Shown: positions 16,759 to 25,395 of the stretch, in pieces | Layout of the letters: every line of letters starts with the position of its first letter | Numbering within the stretch: the stretch's first letter is position 1 | Notes under the pieces: generated by a model | Databases searched by the model: none | The model's input: the letters and a program-made list of their open reading frames with translations, nothing else | Told to the model about the DNA's origin: nothing | Translations under genes and position numbers: made by a program | Assembly (NCBI GenBank): GCA_012718975.1 | Contig: JAAYBF010000040.1 | Location: 1 to 53,245 of the forward strand | Direction: 5' to 3' | Length of the DNA stretch: 53,245 bases | Origin: Solirubrobacterales bacterium | Lineage (GTDB): Bacteria > Actinomycetota > Thermoleophilia > Solirubrobacterales > Thermoleophilaceae

Positions 16759-17796
16759 TCAGCCGCTGGTCTTCTCGACCTTGATCAGCTCGGGGTTCTC
16801 GGGGTCGCCGAGCGCGACCTTGAGGCCGCCGGCCTTGGCCCGGTACATCGCCTGGTCGGCCACGTCGAGCAGGGCGTCGACGTCGTCGCCGTGCTCGGGG
16901 CAGGAGACGACGCCGATCGAGACCCCGACGGGAGCCTCGTCGCCGGTCTCGGCCTCGACGGCGTCGGCGATGCGCTGGGCGAGCGGCTCGGCGGCCGCGG
17001 CGGTCTGGTTGGTCGCCAGGACGCAGAACTCGTCGCCGCCGACGCGCGCGGCGGTGTCGGTGGTGCGGACCGTCCGCCGCATCGCGGTCGCGACCTGGAC
17101 CAGCGCGCGGTCGCCGGCCTGGTGCCCGGCCGAGTCGTTGAGCCGCTTGAGCCCGTCGACGTCGAGCGCCAGCAGCGCGAAGGGGGTCTCGTAGCGCTTG
17201 TGCAGCGCGAGCGCCTGGCGGAGCTGGTCCTCGAGGTAGCGGCGGTTCGCCAGGCCCGTGAGCGGGTCGGTGTTGGCGAGCGACTCCAGGTCGCGGACCT
17301 GGCGCTCGACGAGACCTTCTACGGCCACGGCCTGGAGCGTGCCGACGGCCTCGGCGAGGTCGAGCGCGAGGTCGGCGAATCCGTCGACGTCGAGACCGTC
17401 GGGGTCGTCGGCGAGCCGGCGCAGGATCGCCGCCTGGACCGCGGTCAGGTCGCGCGAGAGCTCGGCCGCGGACCGCTCGCGCGCGTCGCGCAGGTCCGCG
17501 ATCCGGGTCGCCCGCTCGCGCGCCCCGCTGGGCAGCCGGTCGGGGTCGCGGCCACCGGCGGCGGCGAGCTCGAGCACGTCGCCGATCAGCTCGGGCAGCT
17601 CGGCGGCGAGCCGCTCGGTCGGGAGGCCCTTGATCTCCTCGAGCGAGGCGCGCTCGATCAGCCGGACCAGCCACGCCTTGGCAAGCTCGTCGCGCTCGCG
17701 GTCGAGCCGCGCGAGCGGGCCGCGGAGGGAGGTCGGTCGGCGGAGGTCTCTGGGATCGGGCACGGTCTCGGCGGCGTCGCGGGCGCCTGCTCGCAC
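16759..17796 (-). CDS. Diguanylate cyclase (GGDEF), cytoplasmic
   Basis: A 345-aa protein making cyclic di-GMP. Residues about 175-335 form the GGDEF domain: LANTDPLTGLANRRYLED, FALLALDVDGLKRLND and RVGGDEFCVL, with the inhibitory RxxD site (RTTD) five residues before GGDEF. The N-terminal 170 residues are helical and resemble an RsbRD-like sensor (RLIERASLEEIKGLP). No membrane segment or signal peptide. GTG 17796 is the first start consistent with the divergent neighbour; the frame stays open much further upstream but that part is antisense to other genes. Signal sensed is unknown. Confidence 0.88.
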   Translation of the reverse strand: MRAGARDAAETVPDPRDLRRPTSLRGPLARLDRERDELAKAWLVRLIERASLEEIKGLPTERLAAELPELIGDVLELAAAGGRDPDRLPSGARERATRIADLRDARERSAAELSRDLTAVQAAILRRLADDPDGLDVDGFADLALDLAEAVGTLQAVAVEGLVERQVRDLESLANTDPLTGLANRRYLEDQLRQALALHKRYETPFALLALDVDGLKRLNDSAGHQAGDRALVQVATAMRRTVRTTDTAARVGGDEFCVLATNQTAAAAEPLAQRIADAVEAETGDEAPVGVSIGVVSCPEHGDDVDALLDVADQAMYRAKAGGLKVALGDPENPELIKVEKTSG

Positions 17797-17880
17797 TGTA
17801 AGACCACTCGCGGCGGCAATCCATTTCCTCTGCCACTTTGCGCAGCTTCGGGAGCCGGTCGGCGGGTATCGTGACCGCCG

Positions 17881-18582
17881 ATGAGGCGACGCGATCCCAG
17901 GCGGTGGCTGCGCGGCCGCCGCCAGGCGCGCGCGCGTGTGCGGATCGTCCGCGAGACCCAGCCCGAGCCGGCTCCCGACGGCAGCGTGACCAGTCGGCAG
18001 GTCGCCGACGTGACGCTGCCGCGCGCCGAGCTGGACCGGATCTGGACGCCGGTCTACCTCGAGCGGCTCGCGCGCACCTACTGGCGCTTCCTCACCCGGA
18101 TCTCGCTCGGGCTGCTGCGCGTGCTCTACACCGACAGCTCGCGCGAGATCGTGCTGCTCGGCCGTCCGCTGACGCTGCTGCGCTTCCGCGTGCCGGAGTA
18201 CGACACCCACGCCGACGGCGGCTCGGTGACGTGGCGGATCGACCGCGGCCTGCTCGTGGCGCCGGCGGGGCGCGGCCGCGGGTATCTGCGGATCGCGGTC
18301 GAGCGGCCACCCGCGGCGCCGTCGGACGGCCCCGAGGTGACGGGTCGGGTCACCTCCGAGGTCGCGAACTTCTACCCGGCGATCGCCGGCTGGGGCTGGT
18401 TCGCGCGGATCGGTCGCTACGTCTACGCGGCGACCCAGCTGCGCATCCACGTGGTGATCACCCACGCCTTCCTGCGCAGCCTCGCGCGGCTCGACCTGGC
18501 CGAGAGCCGGGTCGGCGCGCTGGCGACGGCGCCCGACGCGGAGCCCGCCGAACCGCCGAACCGCCGAACCGCCGGGAGCTAG
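17881..18582 (+). CDS. Conserved hypothetical protein, 233 aa
   Basis: I do not recognise this family. The N-terminus is highly basic (MRRRDPRRWLRGRRQARARV), followed by a short helical region (RLARTYWRFLTRISLGLLRVLY) and a beta-rich centre (TVTWRI-like stretches GSVTWRIDRG and GYLRIAVERP). The C-terminal region YVYAATQLRIHVVITHAFLRSL is amphipathic, so peripheral membrane association is possible. The ATG follows TATCGT (17867-17872) by 8 nt, the leaderless pattern. It overlaps glpX convergently by 4 nt. Codon bias matches the genome. Confidence 0.7.
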   Translation: MRRRDPRRWLRGRRQARARVRIVRETQPEPAPDGSVTSRQVADVTLPRAELDRIWTPVYLERLARTYWRFLTRISLGLLRVLYTDSSREIVLLGRPLTLLRFRVPEYDTHADGGSVTWRIDRGLLVAPAGRGRGYLRIAVERPPAAPSDGPEVTGRVTSEVANFYPAIAGWGWFARIGRYVYAATQLRIHVVITHAFLRSLARLDLAESRVGALATAPDAEPAEPPNRRTAGS

Positions 18583-19580
18583 TCGACGCGCGAGCCCATC
18601 AGGGCGCGCAGCTTCGGCCGGTCGTGGGTGGCGCTGATGCGGCGCACGGTCCCCGAGCGCGAGCGCATCACCAGCGACTCGGTCGTCGCTCCCTGGGCGG
18701 TGAAGCGGACGCCGGCGAGCATGTCGCCGTCGGTCACCCCGGTCGCCGAGAAGAAGACGTCGTCGCCGGCGACGAGCCGGTCGGTGTCGAGGATCTCGGT
18801 GACGTCGTAGCCGCCTTCGGCCGCCGCCGAGCGCTCCCCGTCGTCGCGTGGCCAGAGCCGGCCGATGATCTTGCCGCCGATGCACTTGATCGCCGCCGCC
18901 GACAGGACTCCCTCCGGCGTGCCGCCGATCCCCCAGAGCAGGTCGACGGGCGAGTCCTCGGTGACCGCGATCAGCGCCGCCGAGACGTCGCCGTGCGGGA
19001 TGAAGCGGATCCGCGCGCCGGCGTCGCGGATCTCGCGGACCGCCTCGTCGTGGCGCGGGCGGTCGAGCATGATCACCATCACGTCGCCGATCGGCGTCCC
19101 CTTCTCCTTGGCGATCAGCGCGAGCGTCTCGCCGAGCGGCCGGTCGAGGTCGAGCAGGTGGGCGAGCGAGCGCGAGGTCGCCATCTTCTCCATGTACACG
19201 CACGGGCCCGGGTCGAACATGGTGCCGCGCTCGGCCAGCGCGATCACCGCGAGCGAGTTCGGCAGGCCGCGGGCGCAGAGGTCGGTGCCCTCGAGCGGGT
19301 CGACGGCGATGTCGACCAGCGGCGGTGAGCCGTCGCCGATCCGCTCGCCGTTGTAGAGCATCGGGGCCTCGTCCTTCTCCCCCTCGCCGATCACCACGGT
19401 GCCGTCCATCCGGACCGTGTCGAGCATCAGCCGCATCGCGTCGACGGCGGCGCCGTCGGCGGACTCCTTCTGGCCGCGCCCGGTCCAGCGCGAGGCCGCG
19501 ATCGCGGCGTACTCGGTGGTGCGCACGAGCTCGAGCGCGAGGTTGCGATCGGGGGCCGGCGCGGAGGGTGACTCGCTCAT
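18579..19580 (-). CDS. glpX: Fructose-1,6-bisphosphatase class II (GlpX)
   Basis: A 333-aa gluconeogenic phosphatase converting fructose-1,6-bisphosphate to fructose-6-phosphate. Class II signatures are clear: GRGQKESADGAAVDAMR, TVVIGEGEKDEAPMLYNGE, DIAVDPLEGTDLCA and WGIGGTPEGVLSAAA. Full length. The ATG is preceded 6 nt upstream by TATGGT (19592-19587), indicating a leaderless mRNA. A 17-bp palindrome abuts this -10 hexamer, so a repressor or activator of sugar metabolism probably controls it. Confidence 0.95.
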   Translation of the reverse strand: MSESPSAPAPDRNLALELVRTTEYAAIAASRWTGRGQKESADGAAVDAMRLMLDTVRMDGTVVIGEGEKDEAPMLYNGERIGDGSPPLVDIAVDPLEGTDLCARGLPNSLAVIALAERGTMFDPGPCVYMEKMATSRSLAHLLDLDRPLGETLALIAKEKGTPIGDVMVIMLDRPRHDEAVREIRDAGARIRFIPHGDVSAALIAVTEDSPVDLLWGIGGTPEGVLSAAAIKCIGGKIIGRLWPRDDGERSAAAEGGYDVTEILDTDRLVAGDDVFFSATGVTDGDMLAGVRFTAQGATTESLVMRSRSGTVRRISATHDRPKLRALMGSRVD

Positions 19581-19586
19581 GCGCGG

Positions 19587-19609
19587 ACCATATGTGAAGC
19601 CGCTTCACA
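19587..19609 (-). promoter_or_regulatory. 17-bp palindromic operator abutting the glpX -10 hexamer
   Basis: TGTGAAGC-C-GCTTCACA (19593-19609) has perfect 8-bp arms around one base. It lies directly next to TATGGT (19592-19587), the candidate glpX -10, and about 20 bp before the egtB -10 (19630-19635). TGAAGC/GCTTCA half-sites resemble LacI-family operators, although those usually have an even centre. The regulator is not in the window. Confidence 0.65.
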
Positions 19610-19642
19610 GGGTCGTTGGAGCGGCCCTCTAGGCTTGCCCGC

Positions 19643-20872
19643 GTGCTGCGCGACCGTTACCGGGACGCACTGGCCGAGGGACGAGAGCGGACGCTCGCGC
19701 TCGTCGAGCCCGTCGCGGCCGACGACCTCGACCGGGTCCATTCGCCGCTGATGTCGCCACCGGCGTGGGACCTCGGCCACATCGCCGCCTTCGAGGACCT
19801 CTGGCTGTGCGTGCGCGCGGGCGGCATGGAGCCGCTGCGGCCCGACCTGATGGCCGTCTACGACGCCGCCGAGACCCCGCGCGCGCACCGCGGCGACATC
19901 CCGTACCTGCGCCGCGACGACGCGCTCGAGTACCTCGCCGCGGTCCGCGGGCGGGCGCTCACGGTGCTCGACCGCGTCGACCTCGGTCCGGACTCCGACC
20001 CGCTCAACGCCGGCGGCTTCGTCTGGGACCTGCTGATCCAGCACGAGCACCAGCACGACGAGACGATCCTCCAGACGCTGGCGCTCGCCGAGCCGGGCGT
20101 CTACGACCCCGGCCGCGTGGCCGGCAGCCGGCGCGACCGCCCCGACGGCAGCGCGCCGGAGGCCGGCGGCGCGATCGAGCTCGCCGCCGGCGAGCACCCG
20201 ATCGGCGACGCCGGCGCGGCCTTCGCCTACGACAACGAGCGCCCGCGCCACACCGCGACGGTCGGCTCCGTCGCCGTCGGAGCCCGACCGGTGACCAACG
20301 GCGAGTACGCGGAGTTCGTCGCGGCGGGCGGCTATGGGCGCCGGGAGCTGTGGACCGCGGACGGGTGGGAGTGGCGCGAGCGCGAGGGCGTCGAGCGGCC
20401 GCTGTACTGGACCGACGACGGTCGCGAGCGGCGCTTCGACCGCGTCGCGCCGCTCGACCCGGGGCTGCCGGCGATGCACGTCAGCTGGTTCGAGGCCGAC
20501 GCCTACTGCCGCTGGGCCGGCGGCCGCCTGCCGACAGAGGCCGAGTGGGAGGCCGCCGCCGCGCTGGCGCCCGGCCCGCCGCGCGGCAACCTCGACCAGC
20601 TCGACTTCGGCCCCGGGCGGTCGGGAGCGTTCGTCGGCGACTGCTGGGAGTGGACGGCGAGCGAGCTGACCGGCTATCCCGGCTTCCGCGCCTATCCGTA
20701 TCCCGAGTACTCGGAGGTCTTCTTCGACGCCGGCTACCGCGTGCTGCGCGGCGCCTCGTGGGCGACGCGGCCGTCGGTCGCGCGGGAGACCTTCCGCAAC
20801 TGGGACCTGCCGCAGCGGCGACAGATCTTCGCCGGGCTGCGCTGCGCACACGACATCGAGGAGCAAGGGTGA
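19643..20872 (+). CDS. egtB: Ergothioneine biosynthesis sulfoxide synthase EgtB
   Basis: A 409-aa non-haem iron enzyme joining hercynine to a thiol donor with O2. The N-terminal DinB-like domain has LGHIAAFEDLWL and the iron-binding HxxxHxE region in QHEHQHDE; the C-terminal FGE-sulfatase-type domain has HVSWFEADAYCRWAGGRLPTE, GNLDQLDFG, DCWEWTASEL and RVLRGASWAT. The pairing with egtD as a GTGA-overlapping operon confirms the role. No egtA, egtC or egtE is here, so whether gamma-glutamylcysteine or cysteine is the donor cannot be read from this locus. GTG 19643 has TAGGCT 7 nt upstream; a longer TTG start at 19616 would overlap that hexamer. Confidence 0.92.
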   Translation: MLRDRYRDALAEGRERTLALVEPVAADDLDRVHSPLMSPPAWDLGHIAAFEDLWLCVRAGGMEPLRPDLMAVYDAAETPRAHRGDIPYLRRDDALEYLAAVRGRALTVLDRVDLGPDSDPLNAGGFVWDLLIQHEHQHDETILQTLALAEPGVYDPGRVAGSRRDRPDGSAPEAGGAIELAAGEHPIGDAGAAFAYDNERPRHTATVGSVAVGARPVTNGEYAEFVAAGGYGRRELWTADGWEWREREGVERPLYWTDDGRERRFDRVAPLDPGLPAMHVSWFEADAYCRWAGGRLPTEAEWEAAAALAPGPPRGNLDQLDFGPGRSGAFVGDCWEWTASELTGYPGFRAYPYPEYSEVFFDAGYRVLRGASWATRPSVARETFRNWDLPQRRQIFAGLRCAHDIEEQG

Positions 20873-21849
20873 CCACCACGTCGGAGATCACGATCGAGCG
20901 CTGCGCCCCCGTCGACGAGCCCGACGCGATCGCCGCCGAAGTGCGCGACGGCCTCACCCGCGCGCTCAAGGAGCTGCCGCCGAAGTACTTCTACGACGAG
21001 CGCGGCTCGCAGCTCTTCGACGCGATCACCGCGCTGCCGGAGTACTACCCGACGCGCTGCGAGCGCGAGATCCTCAACCGCCGCGCGCCGGAGATCGTCG
21101 CGGCGACCGGCGCGCGCGAGCTGGTCGAGCTCGGCTCGGGGACGGCGTCGAAGACGCGCGCGCTGCTCTACGCGATGGCCGGCGCCGGGACCCTGCACCG
21201 CTACGTCCCCTTCGACGTCGACCCGTCGGTCGTGGAAGCGTGCGCGGAGGAGCTGACCGAGCTCTACCCGGGCCTCGCGGTCCACGGGGTCGTCGGCGAC
21301 TTCGGCCGCGACCTCGACCGCATCCCCACCGGCGAGCGGCGGCTGTTCGCTTTCCTCGGCGGGACGATCGGCAACCTCTATCCCGCCGAGCGGGCCGCCT
21401 TCCTCGCCCGCGTCGCGCGGCTGATGGGCCCCGGCGACCGGCTCCTGATCGGCACCGACCTGGTCAAGGACCGGGCGCTGCTGGAGGCCGCCTACAACGA
21501 CAGCGCCGGGGTGACAGCGGAGTTCAACCGCAACGTGCTGCGCGTCCTCAACGCGAACCTGGAGGCCGACTTCGACCCGGCCGCCTTCGAGCACGTCGCG
21601 TTCTTCGACGAGGCCAACTCGTGGATCGAGATGCGGTTGCGCGCCAAGGGCGCCCAGACGGTGCGGATCGCCGGCGCAGCGCTCGAGGTGACCTTCGAGG
21701 ACGGCGAGGAGCTGCGCACCGAGATCAGCTCGAAGTTCACCCGCGACGCCGTCGCGCGCGAGCTGGACGGCGCGGGCCTGCGCCTCGACGCCTTCCACAC
21801 CGACGGCGGCGGGCTGTTCGGCCTGGCCGTCGCGTCGTTGGTAAGCTGA
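20869..21849 (+). CDS. egtD: L-histidine N-alpha-methyltransferase EgtD
   Basis: A 326-aa SAM-dependent enzyme trimethylating histidine to hercynine, the first step of ergothioneine synthesis. Motifs: LKELPPKYFYDERGSQLFD, ALPEYYPTRCEREIL, LVELGSGTASKTR (SAM loop), FLGGTIGNLYP and YNDSAGVTAEFNRNVL. GTG 20869 overlaps the egtB stop as GTGA. The order egtB-egtD is reversed relative to the pathway order. Cytoplasmic, with no other domain. Confidence 0.94.
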   Translation: MTTTSEITIERCAPVDEPDAIAAEVRDGLTRALKELPPKYFYDERGSQLFDAITALPEYYPTRCEREILNRRAPEIVAATGARELVELGSGTASKTRALLYAMAGAGTLHRYVPFDVDPSVVEACAEELTELYPGLAVHGVVGDFGRDLDRIPTGERRLFAFLGGTIGNLYPAERAAFLARVARLMGPGDRLLIGTDLVKDRALLEAAYNDSAGVTAEFNRNVLRVLNANLEADFDPAAFEHVAFFDEANSWIEMRLRAKGAQTVRIAGAALEVTFEDGEELRTEISSKFTRDAVARELDGAGLRLDAFHTDGGGLFGLAVASLVS

Positions 21850-21950
21850 CGTCAGAGTATCGGCCCTGCGGCGGCTCCGGCGGCCGCGACGAGACTCGTT
21901 CCGAAGCGACTGGCTGACTGGCCAATCAAGGGTCGCGTAGAGTCCCCACC

Positions 21951-22718
21951 ATGAACATCGAAGGAATCGGCGCGATCGTCTCCGGCGGCGCGTCCGGGCT
22001 CGGCGAGGCCACCACCCGTGCCCTCGTGCAGGCCGGCGCGCGCGTAGCGATCGCCGACGTCAACGACGAGAAGGCCGAGGCGCTGGCCGGCGATCTCGGC
22101 GACGCCGCGCTCGCCGTCCACTGCGACGTCACCTCCGAGGAGGAGACCCAGGCGGCCGTCGCGGCCGCCGTCGACGCCTTCGGGCCGCTGCGGCTCGCGG
22201 TCGGCTGCGCCGGCGTCGGCTGGCCGGAGAAGGTCGCCTCCAAGCGCGGACCGCATCAGCTGCTGCCGTTCGAGACCGTCGTCCGGATCAACCTGATCGG
22301 GACGTTCAACCTGCTCCGCCTCGCCGCGGCGGCGATGTACGACAACGAGCCCGACGGCGAGGGCGAGCGCGGCGCGGTCGTGATGACCGCCTCGGTCGCC
22401 GCCTTCGACGGCCAGATCGGCCAGGTCGCCTACTCCGCCTCGAAGGGCGGCATCGTCGGGATGACGCTCCCCGCCGCGCGCGACCTCGCGCCGCGCGGGA
22501 TCCGCGTCTGCACGATCGCACCGGGGCTGTTCGACACGCCGCTGCTCGCCGCGCTGCCCGAGCCCGCGCGCGAGGCCCTCGGCGCCGGGGTTCCCTTCCC
22601 GCAGCGGCTCGGCCGCCCCGCGGAGTACGCCCAGCTCGCGATCTCGATCGCCGAGAACCCGATGCTCAACGGCGAGACGATCCGCCTCGACGGCGCGCTG
22701 CGGATGCCGCCGAAGTAG
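21951..22718 (+). CDS. SDR oxidoreductase, 3-hydroxyacyl-CoA dehydrogenase type-2-like
   Basis: A 255-aa short-chain dehydrogenase. The cofactor loop is [11 protein letters not shown], the catalytic pair YSASK follows a conserved Ser in MTASVAAF, and [11 protein letters not shown] is the substrate-loop region typical of HSD17B10-like 3-hydroxyacyl-CoA dehydrogenases. The acidic residue in IADVNDEKA after beta-2 predicts NAD preference. The thiolase 46 bp downstream fits a beta-oxidation unit. The ATG is 7 nt after TAGAGT (21938-21943), so probably leaderless. Confidence 0.85.
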   Translation: MNIEGIGAIVSGGASGLGEATTRALVQAGARVAIADVNDEKAEALAGDLGDAALAVHCDVTSEEETQAAVAAAVDAFGPLRLAVGCAGVGWPEKVASKRGPHQLLPFETVVRINLIGTFNLLRLAAAAMYDNEPDGEGERGAVVMTASVAAFDGQIGQVAYSASKGGIVGMTLPAARDLAPRGIRVCTIAPGLFDTPLLAALPEPAREALGAGVPFPQRLGRPAEYAQLAISIAENPMLNGETIRLDGALRMPPK

Positions 22719-22764
22719 CACCACGCCTCTAAACGGACCAACGAAGAACAGGGAGACGCCAGCC

Positions 22765-23931
22765 ATGCCCGAAGCAGTCATCGTCGACGCCCTCCGCACG
22801 CCGATCGGTCGTGCGTTCAAGGGCTCGCTCGCCTCGCTCCGCCCCGACGACACCGGCGCCTTCGTCGTCGACCAGCTCCTCGAGCGCAACCCGGGCGTCG
22901 ACCCGGCCGCCGTCGAGGAGGTCGTCGCCGGCTGCGGACTGCCCCAGGGTCGCCAGGCGTTCAACATCGGCCGGCTGATCGCGCTGCTGTCGGAGAAGCT
23001 GCCGCAGGAGGTCAACGGCTCGACGGTCTCGCGCTACTGCGCCTCCGGCCTCGACGCGATCCGGATCTCCGCCAACAACGTCAAGGCGGGCCAGGGCGAC
23101 ATCTACATCGCCGCAGGGGTCGAGTTCGTATCCCAGTACAACGAGCGCCAGGAGGCGGCGGGGCTCGCCGACCAGAACGAGAAGCTCCAGGGCAAGGAGC
23201 CGGGCCAGCCCGACGTCTACATCCAGATGGGCGAGACGGCGGTCAACGTCGCCAAGCGTTACGGCGTCAGCCGCGAGGCGATGGACGAGTACGCCCAGCG
23301 CTCACAGGAGCTGGCGGTCGCATCGCAGGAGAACGGCTTCTTCGACCGCGAGATCGTGCCGGTGACGCTCGCCGACGGCACCGTGGTCAGCAAGGACGAC
23401 GGCCCGCGCGCCTCCTCCTCGCTGGAGAAGCTGGCGTCGCTCGACGAGGCGTTCCCGGGCGGAGGCGGCGTGACCGCCGGCAACTCGTGCCCGCTCAACG
23501 ACGGCGCCGCCGCGGCGCTGATCATGTCCGACGCCAAGGCCAAGGAGCTCGGGTTGACCCCGCGCGCGCGGATCGTGACGGCGGCCACCTGGGGCAACGA
23601 GCCCGAGTACATGGGCGTCGCCCCGATCGGCGCGATCAAGAAGGCGCTCGACCGCGCCGGCATGACGATCGCCGACGTCGACACCGTCGAGCTCAACGAG
23701 GCGTTCGCCGCCCAGGTGATCCCGATCATGGACGAGTGCGGCATCCCGCTCGAGAAGATGAACCCGCACGGCGGCGCGATCGCGCTCGGCCACCCGTTCG
23801 GGCAGACCGGCGTGCGGATCATGACCACGCTGCTCAACGGCCTCGAGTCCGACGACAAGACGGTCGGCCTCGAGACGATGTGCGTCGCCCAGGGCCAGGG
23901 CGAGGCGATGATCGTCGAGCGGCTCTCCTAG
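22765..23931 (+). CDS. Acetyl-CoA acyltransferase (thiolase)
   Basis: A 388-aa thiolase. The acyl-accepting Cys is in SRYCASGLDAI (about residue 92), and the C-terminal active-site motifs are VELNEAFAAQ, HGGAIALGHPFGQTG and CVAQGQGEAMI. It cleaves 3-ketoacyl-CoA to acetyl-CoA in fatty-acid degradation, or runs in reverse. GGGAG precedes the ATG at a normal distance, unlike the leaderless SDR upstream. A perfect hairpin follows its stop codon. Confidence 0.92.
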   Translation: MPEAVIVDALRTPIGRAFKGSLASLRPDDTGAFVVDQLLERNPGVDPAAVEEVVAGCGLPQGRQAFNIGRLIALLSEKLPQEVNGSTVSRYCASGLDAIRISANNVKAGQGDIYIAAGVEFVSQYNERQEAAGLADQNEKLQGKEPGQPDVYIQMGETAVNVAKRYGVSREAMDEYAQRSQELAVASQENGFFDREIVPVTLADGTVVSKDDGPRASSSLEKLASLDEAFPGGGGVTAGNSCPLNDGAAAALIMSDAKAKELGLTPRARIVTAATWGNEPEYMGVAPIGAIKKALDRAGMTIADVDTVELNEAFAAQVIPIMDECGIPLEKMNPHGGAIALGHPFGQTGVRIMTTLLNGLESDDKTVGLETMCVAQGQGEAMIVERLS

Positions 23932-23949
23932 CCGGACCGGCTCGGTGAC

Positions 23950-23982
23950 AGTCCGCCGCCTTCCGAAACCGGGCGGCGGACT
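23950..23982 (+). terminator. Hairpin after the thiolase gene
   Basis: AGTCCGCCGCC (23950-23960) pairs with GGCGGCGGACT (23972-23982) through an 11-nt loop. It begins 18 nt after the thiolase stop. No U-tract follows, as is common for actinobacterial terminators. Confidence 0.6.
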
Positions 23983-24029
23983 CACCACCCGCACAATCGG
24001 TCGCAGTTCCGCGTCTGTCCGGTAGCCAG

Positions 24030-24064
24030 GCCCATTTTCCCTGCAAAATGGGCTTTCTATTTTG
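24030..24064 (+). terminator. AT-rich intrinsic terminator upstream of the Fic gene
   Basis: GCCCATTTT (24030-24038) pairs with AAAATGGGC (24045-24053) around CCCTGC, followed by a T-rich tail (CTTTCTATTTT). This is the most canonical rho-independent terminator in the window and is unusually AT-rich for this genome. It insulates the Fic gene from thiolase read-through. Confidence 0.75.
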
Positions 24065-24090
24065 CGACTGAGCGGTAGACTGATCTGCGC

Positions 24091-25386
24091 ATGGTCGCCG
24101 CGCGCTTCCCCTTCTCCGCCAACTATCGTCGCCATACGCCCACGGCGACCGAGCTGCTCATGCGAATCTCAGCCGCACTCGGGACGATCCGGGGCGCACG
24201 AGTGCTGCCAGCGGCGGCGGACCAGTTACGTGCCTCCGCGAAGGCGGGGACCGTTCACTTCTCCAACCTCATCGAGGGCAACCTGCTGCCGTACGTCGAG
24301 GCGGAGCGTGCGGCACGTCGTGTCCTCAACCCGGACAGCAGGGCGAAGATCGAGCTCATCAACTATGTCGCCGCGCTGGACCTGGTCGACCAACGGATGG
24401 CCGCGGGCGCGCTCCACCTGACTCCGGACCTCCTGCGAGAGGTCCACCGCGCCCTCACACGAGGCCTTGGACGCGATGAAGACCCGCACTTCAAGCCCTA
24501 CCACGAGGGCGAGTGGCGAGATGGCGCGGCTCTCGTCGTCGACCGCCTGACCGGGCAGGTGATGCACGAGGGCCCGCCCCCGGGCGAGGTTCCCGCGCGG
24601 GTCGAAGCGATGCTCCGTTGGATCGGTGACCGACTCGACCGCGGGACCGAGCCTCCGTTCGTGCTCGCGGGGGTCGCCCACTATGGGGTCACCGACATAC
24701 ACCCGTTCGCCGACGGTCGCGCCGCGCGCATCATGCAGACCGCGCTGCTGGTCAAGGCCGACGTCCTTCCGGGGCGCATGTTCTCGTTCGAGCGCTACTA
24801 CGCGGAGGACCGAGGCGCCTACTACGACGCGCTGCGCTCGGTTCGCCGGAACACCCTCAACATGGAGTCATGGCTGGAGTACTTCCTGACCGGCCTCGCC
24901 GACGAGTACGAACGGATCGCCACGACGGTCTCCGACCTCAGTCAGCTCGTCGGCGCCAGCGGCCCGGACCCCCTCCGCCTGAGCGCGACGCAGGAGCGGG
25001 CACTCACAAGACTCCGCATCGAGGGACGGCGCGAGTTCTCCCGACGCGACTACGAGAACGCGTCCGGCCTCGGCCGTAGCGCCGCCGGCGGGGAGATCGC
25101 CGAGTTGGCTCGACACGGGATCCTCATACCGCGCGGTGCGGGGACAGCGGCCCGGTATGCCTTCTCCTCGCCGCCCGGCGACCGCGCCCCCGGTGGTCGG
25201 CCACGACGCGGGCGCAAGCCGACGTGGACCGACGCAGCCATCGAAGCGGAGCTGCGCTCGTTCCTGGACGGTCGCTCGTCCTGGCCGACCCGTGACGAGT
25301 TCAGCGCCGCCGGGAAGCTCGGTCTCTACTCGGCCGCCAGCCGCCGCGGGACGATCGGGCGCTGGCGGGCCCATTTCGGACTCTGA
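24091..25386 (+). CDS. Fic-domain protein with shortened catalytic loop
   Basis: A 431-aa Fic protein; Fic enzymes usually transfer AMP to target proteins. The N-terminal inhibitory motif SNLIEG (Ser58-Glu62) is intact, indicating the class with a self-blocking helix before the Fic fold. The catalytic loop reads HPFADGRAAR starting at His204, where the family consensus is HPFxDGNGRxxR: the Asn-Gly step is missing, consistent with a 6-bp in-frame deletion at about 24715. The C-terminal 130 residues hold a winged helix (EFSRRDYENASGLGRSAA) and a repeated-type DNA-binding extension (RGRKPTWTDAAIEAELRSF). The ATG follows TAGACT (24076-24081) by 9 nt. Activity is doubtful; DNA binding may remain. 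Confidence 0.88.
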   Translation: MVAARFPFSANYRRHTPTATELLMRISAALGTIRGARVLPAAADQLRASAKAGTVHFSNLIEGNLLPYVEAERAARRVLNPDSRAKIELINYVAALDLVDQRMAAGALHLTPDLLREVHRALTRGLGRDEDPHFKPYHEGEWRDGAALVVDRLTGQVMHEGPPPGEVPARVEAMLRWIGDRLDRGTEPPFVLAGVAHYGVTDIHPFADGRAARIMQTALLVKADVLPGRMFSFERYYAEDRGAYYDALRSVRRNTLNMESWLEYFLTGLADEYERIATTVSDLSQLVGASGPDPLRLSATQERALTRLRIEGRREFSRRDYENASGLGRSAAGGEIAELARHGILIPRGAGTAARYAFSSPPGDRAPGGRPRRGRKPTWTDAAIEAELRSFLDGRSSWPTRDEFSAAGKLGLYSAASRRGTIGRWRAHFGL

Positions 25387-25395
25387 GCGCCGCGC

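Noticed and set aside
16759-19608. A 949-codon minus-strand frame that would fuse a long N-terminus to the diguanylate cyclase
   Set aside because: Upstream of 17796 it is out of frame with glpX and antisense to the 17881 gene, with low-complexity Arg-rich translation. Only the last 345 codons look real.
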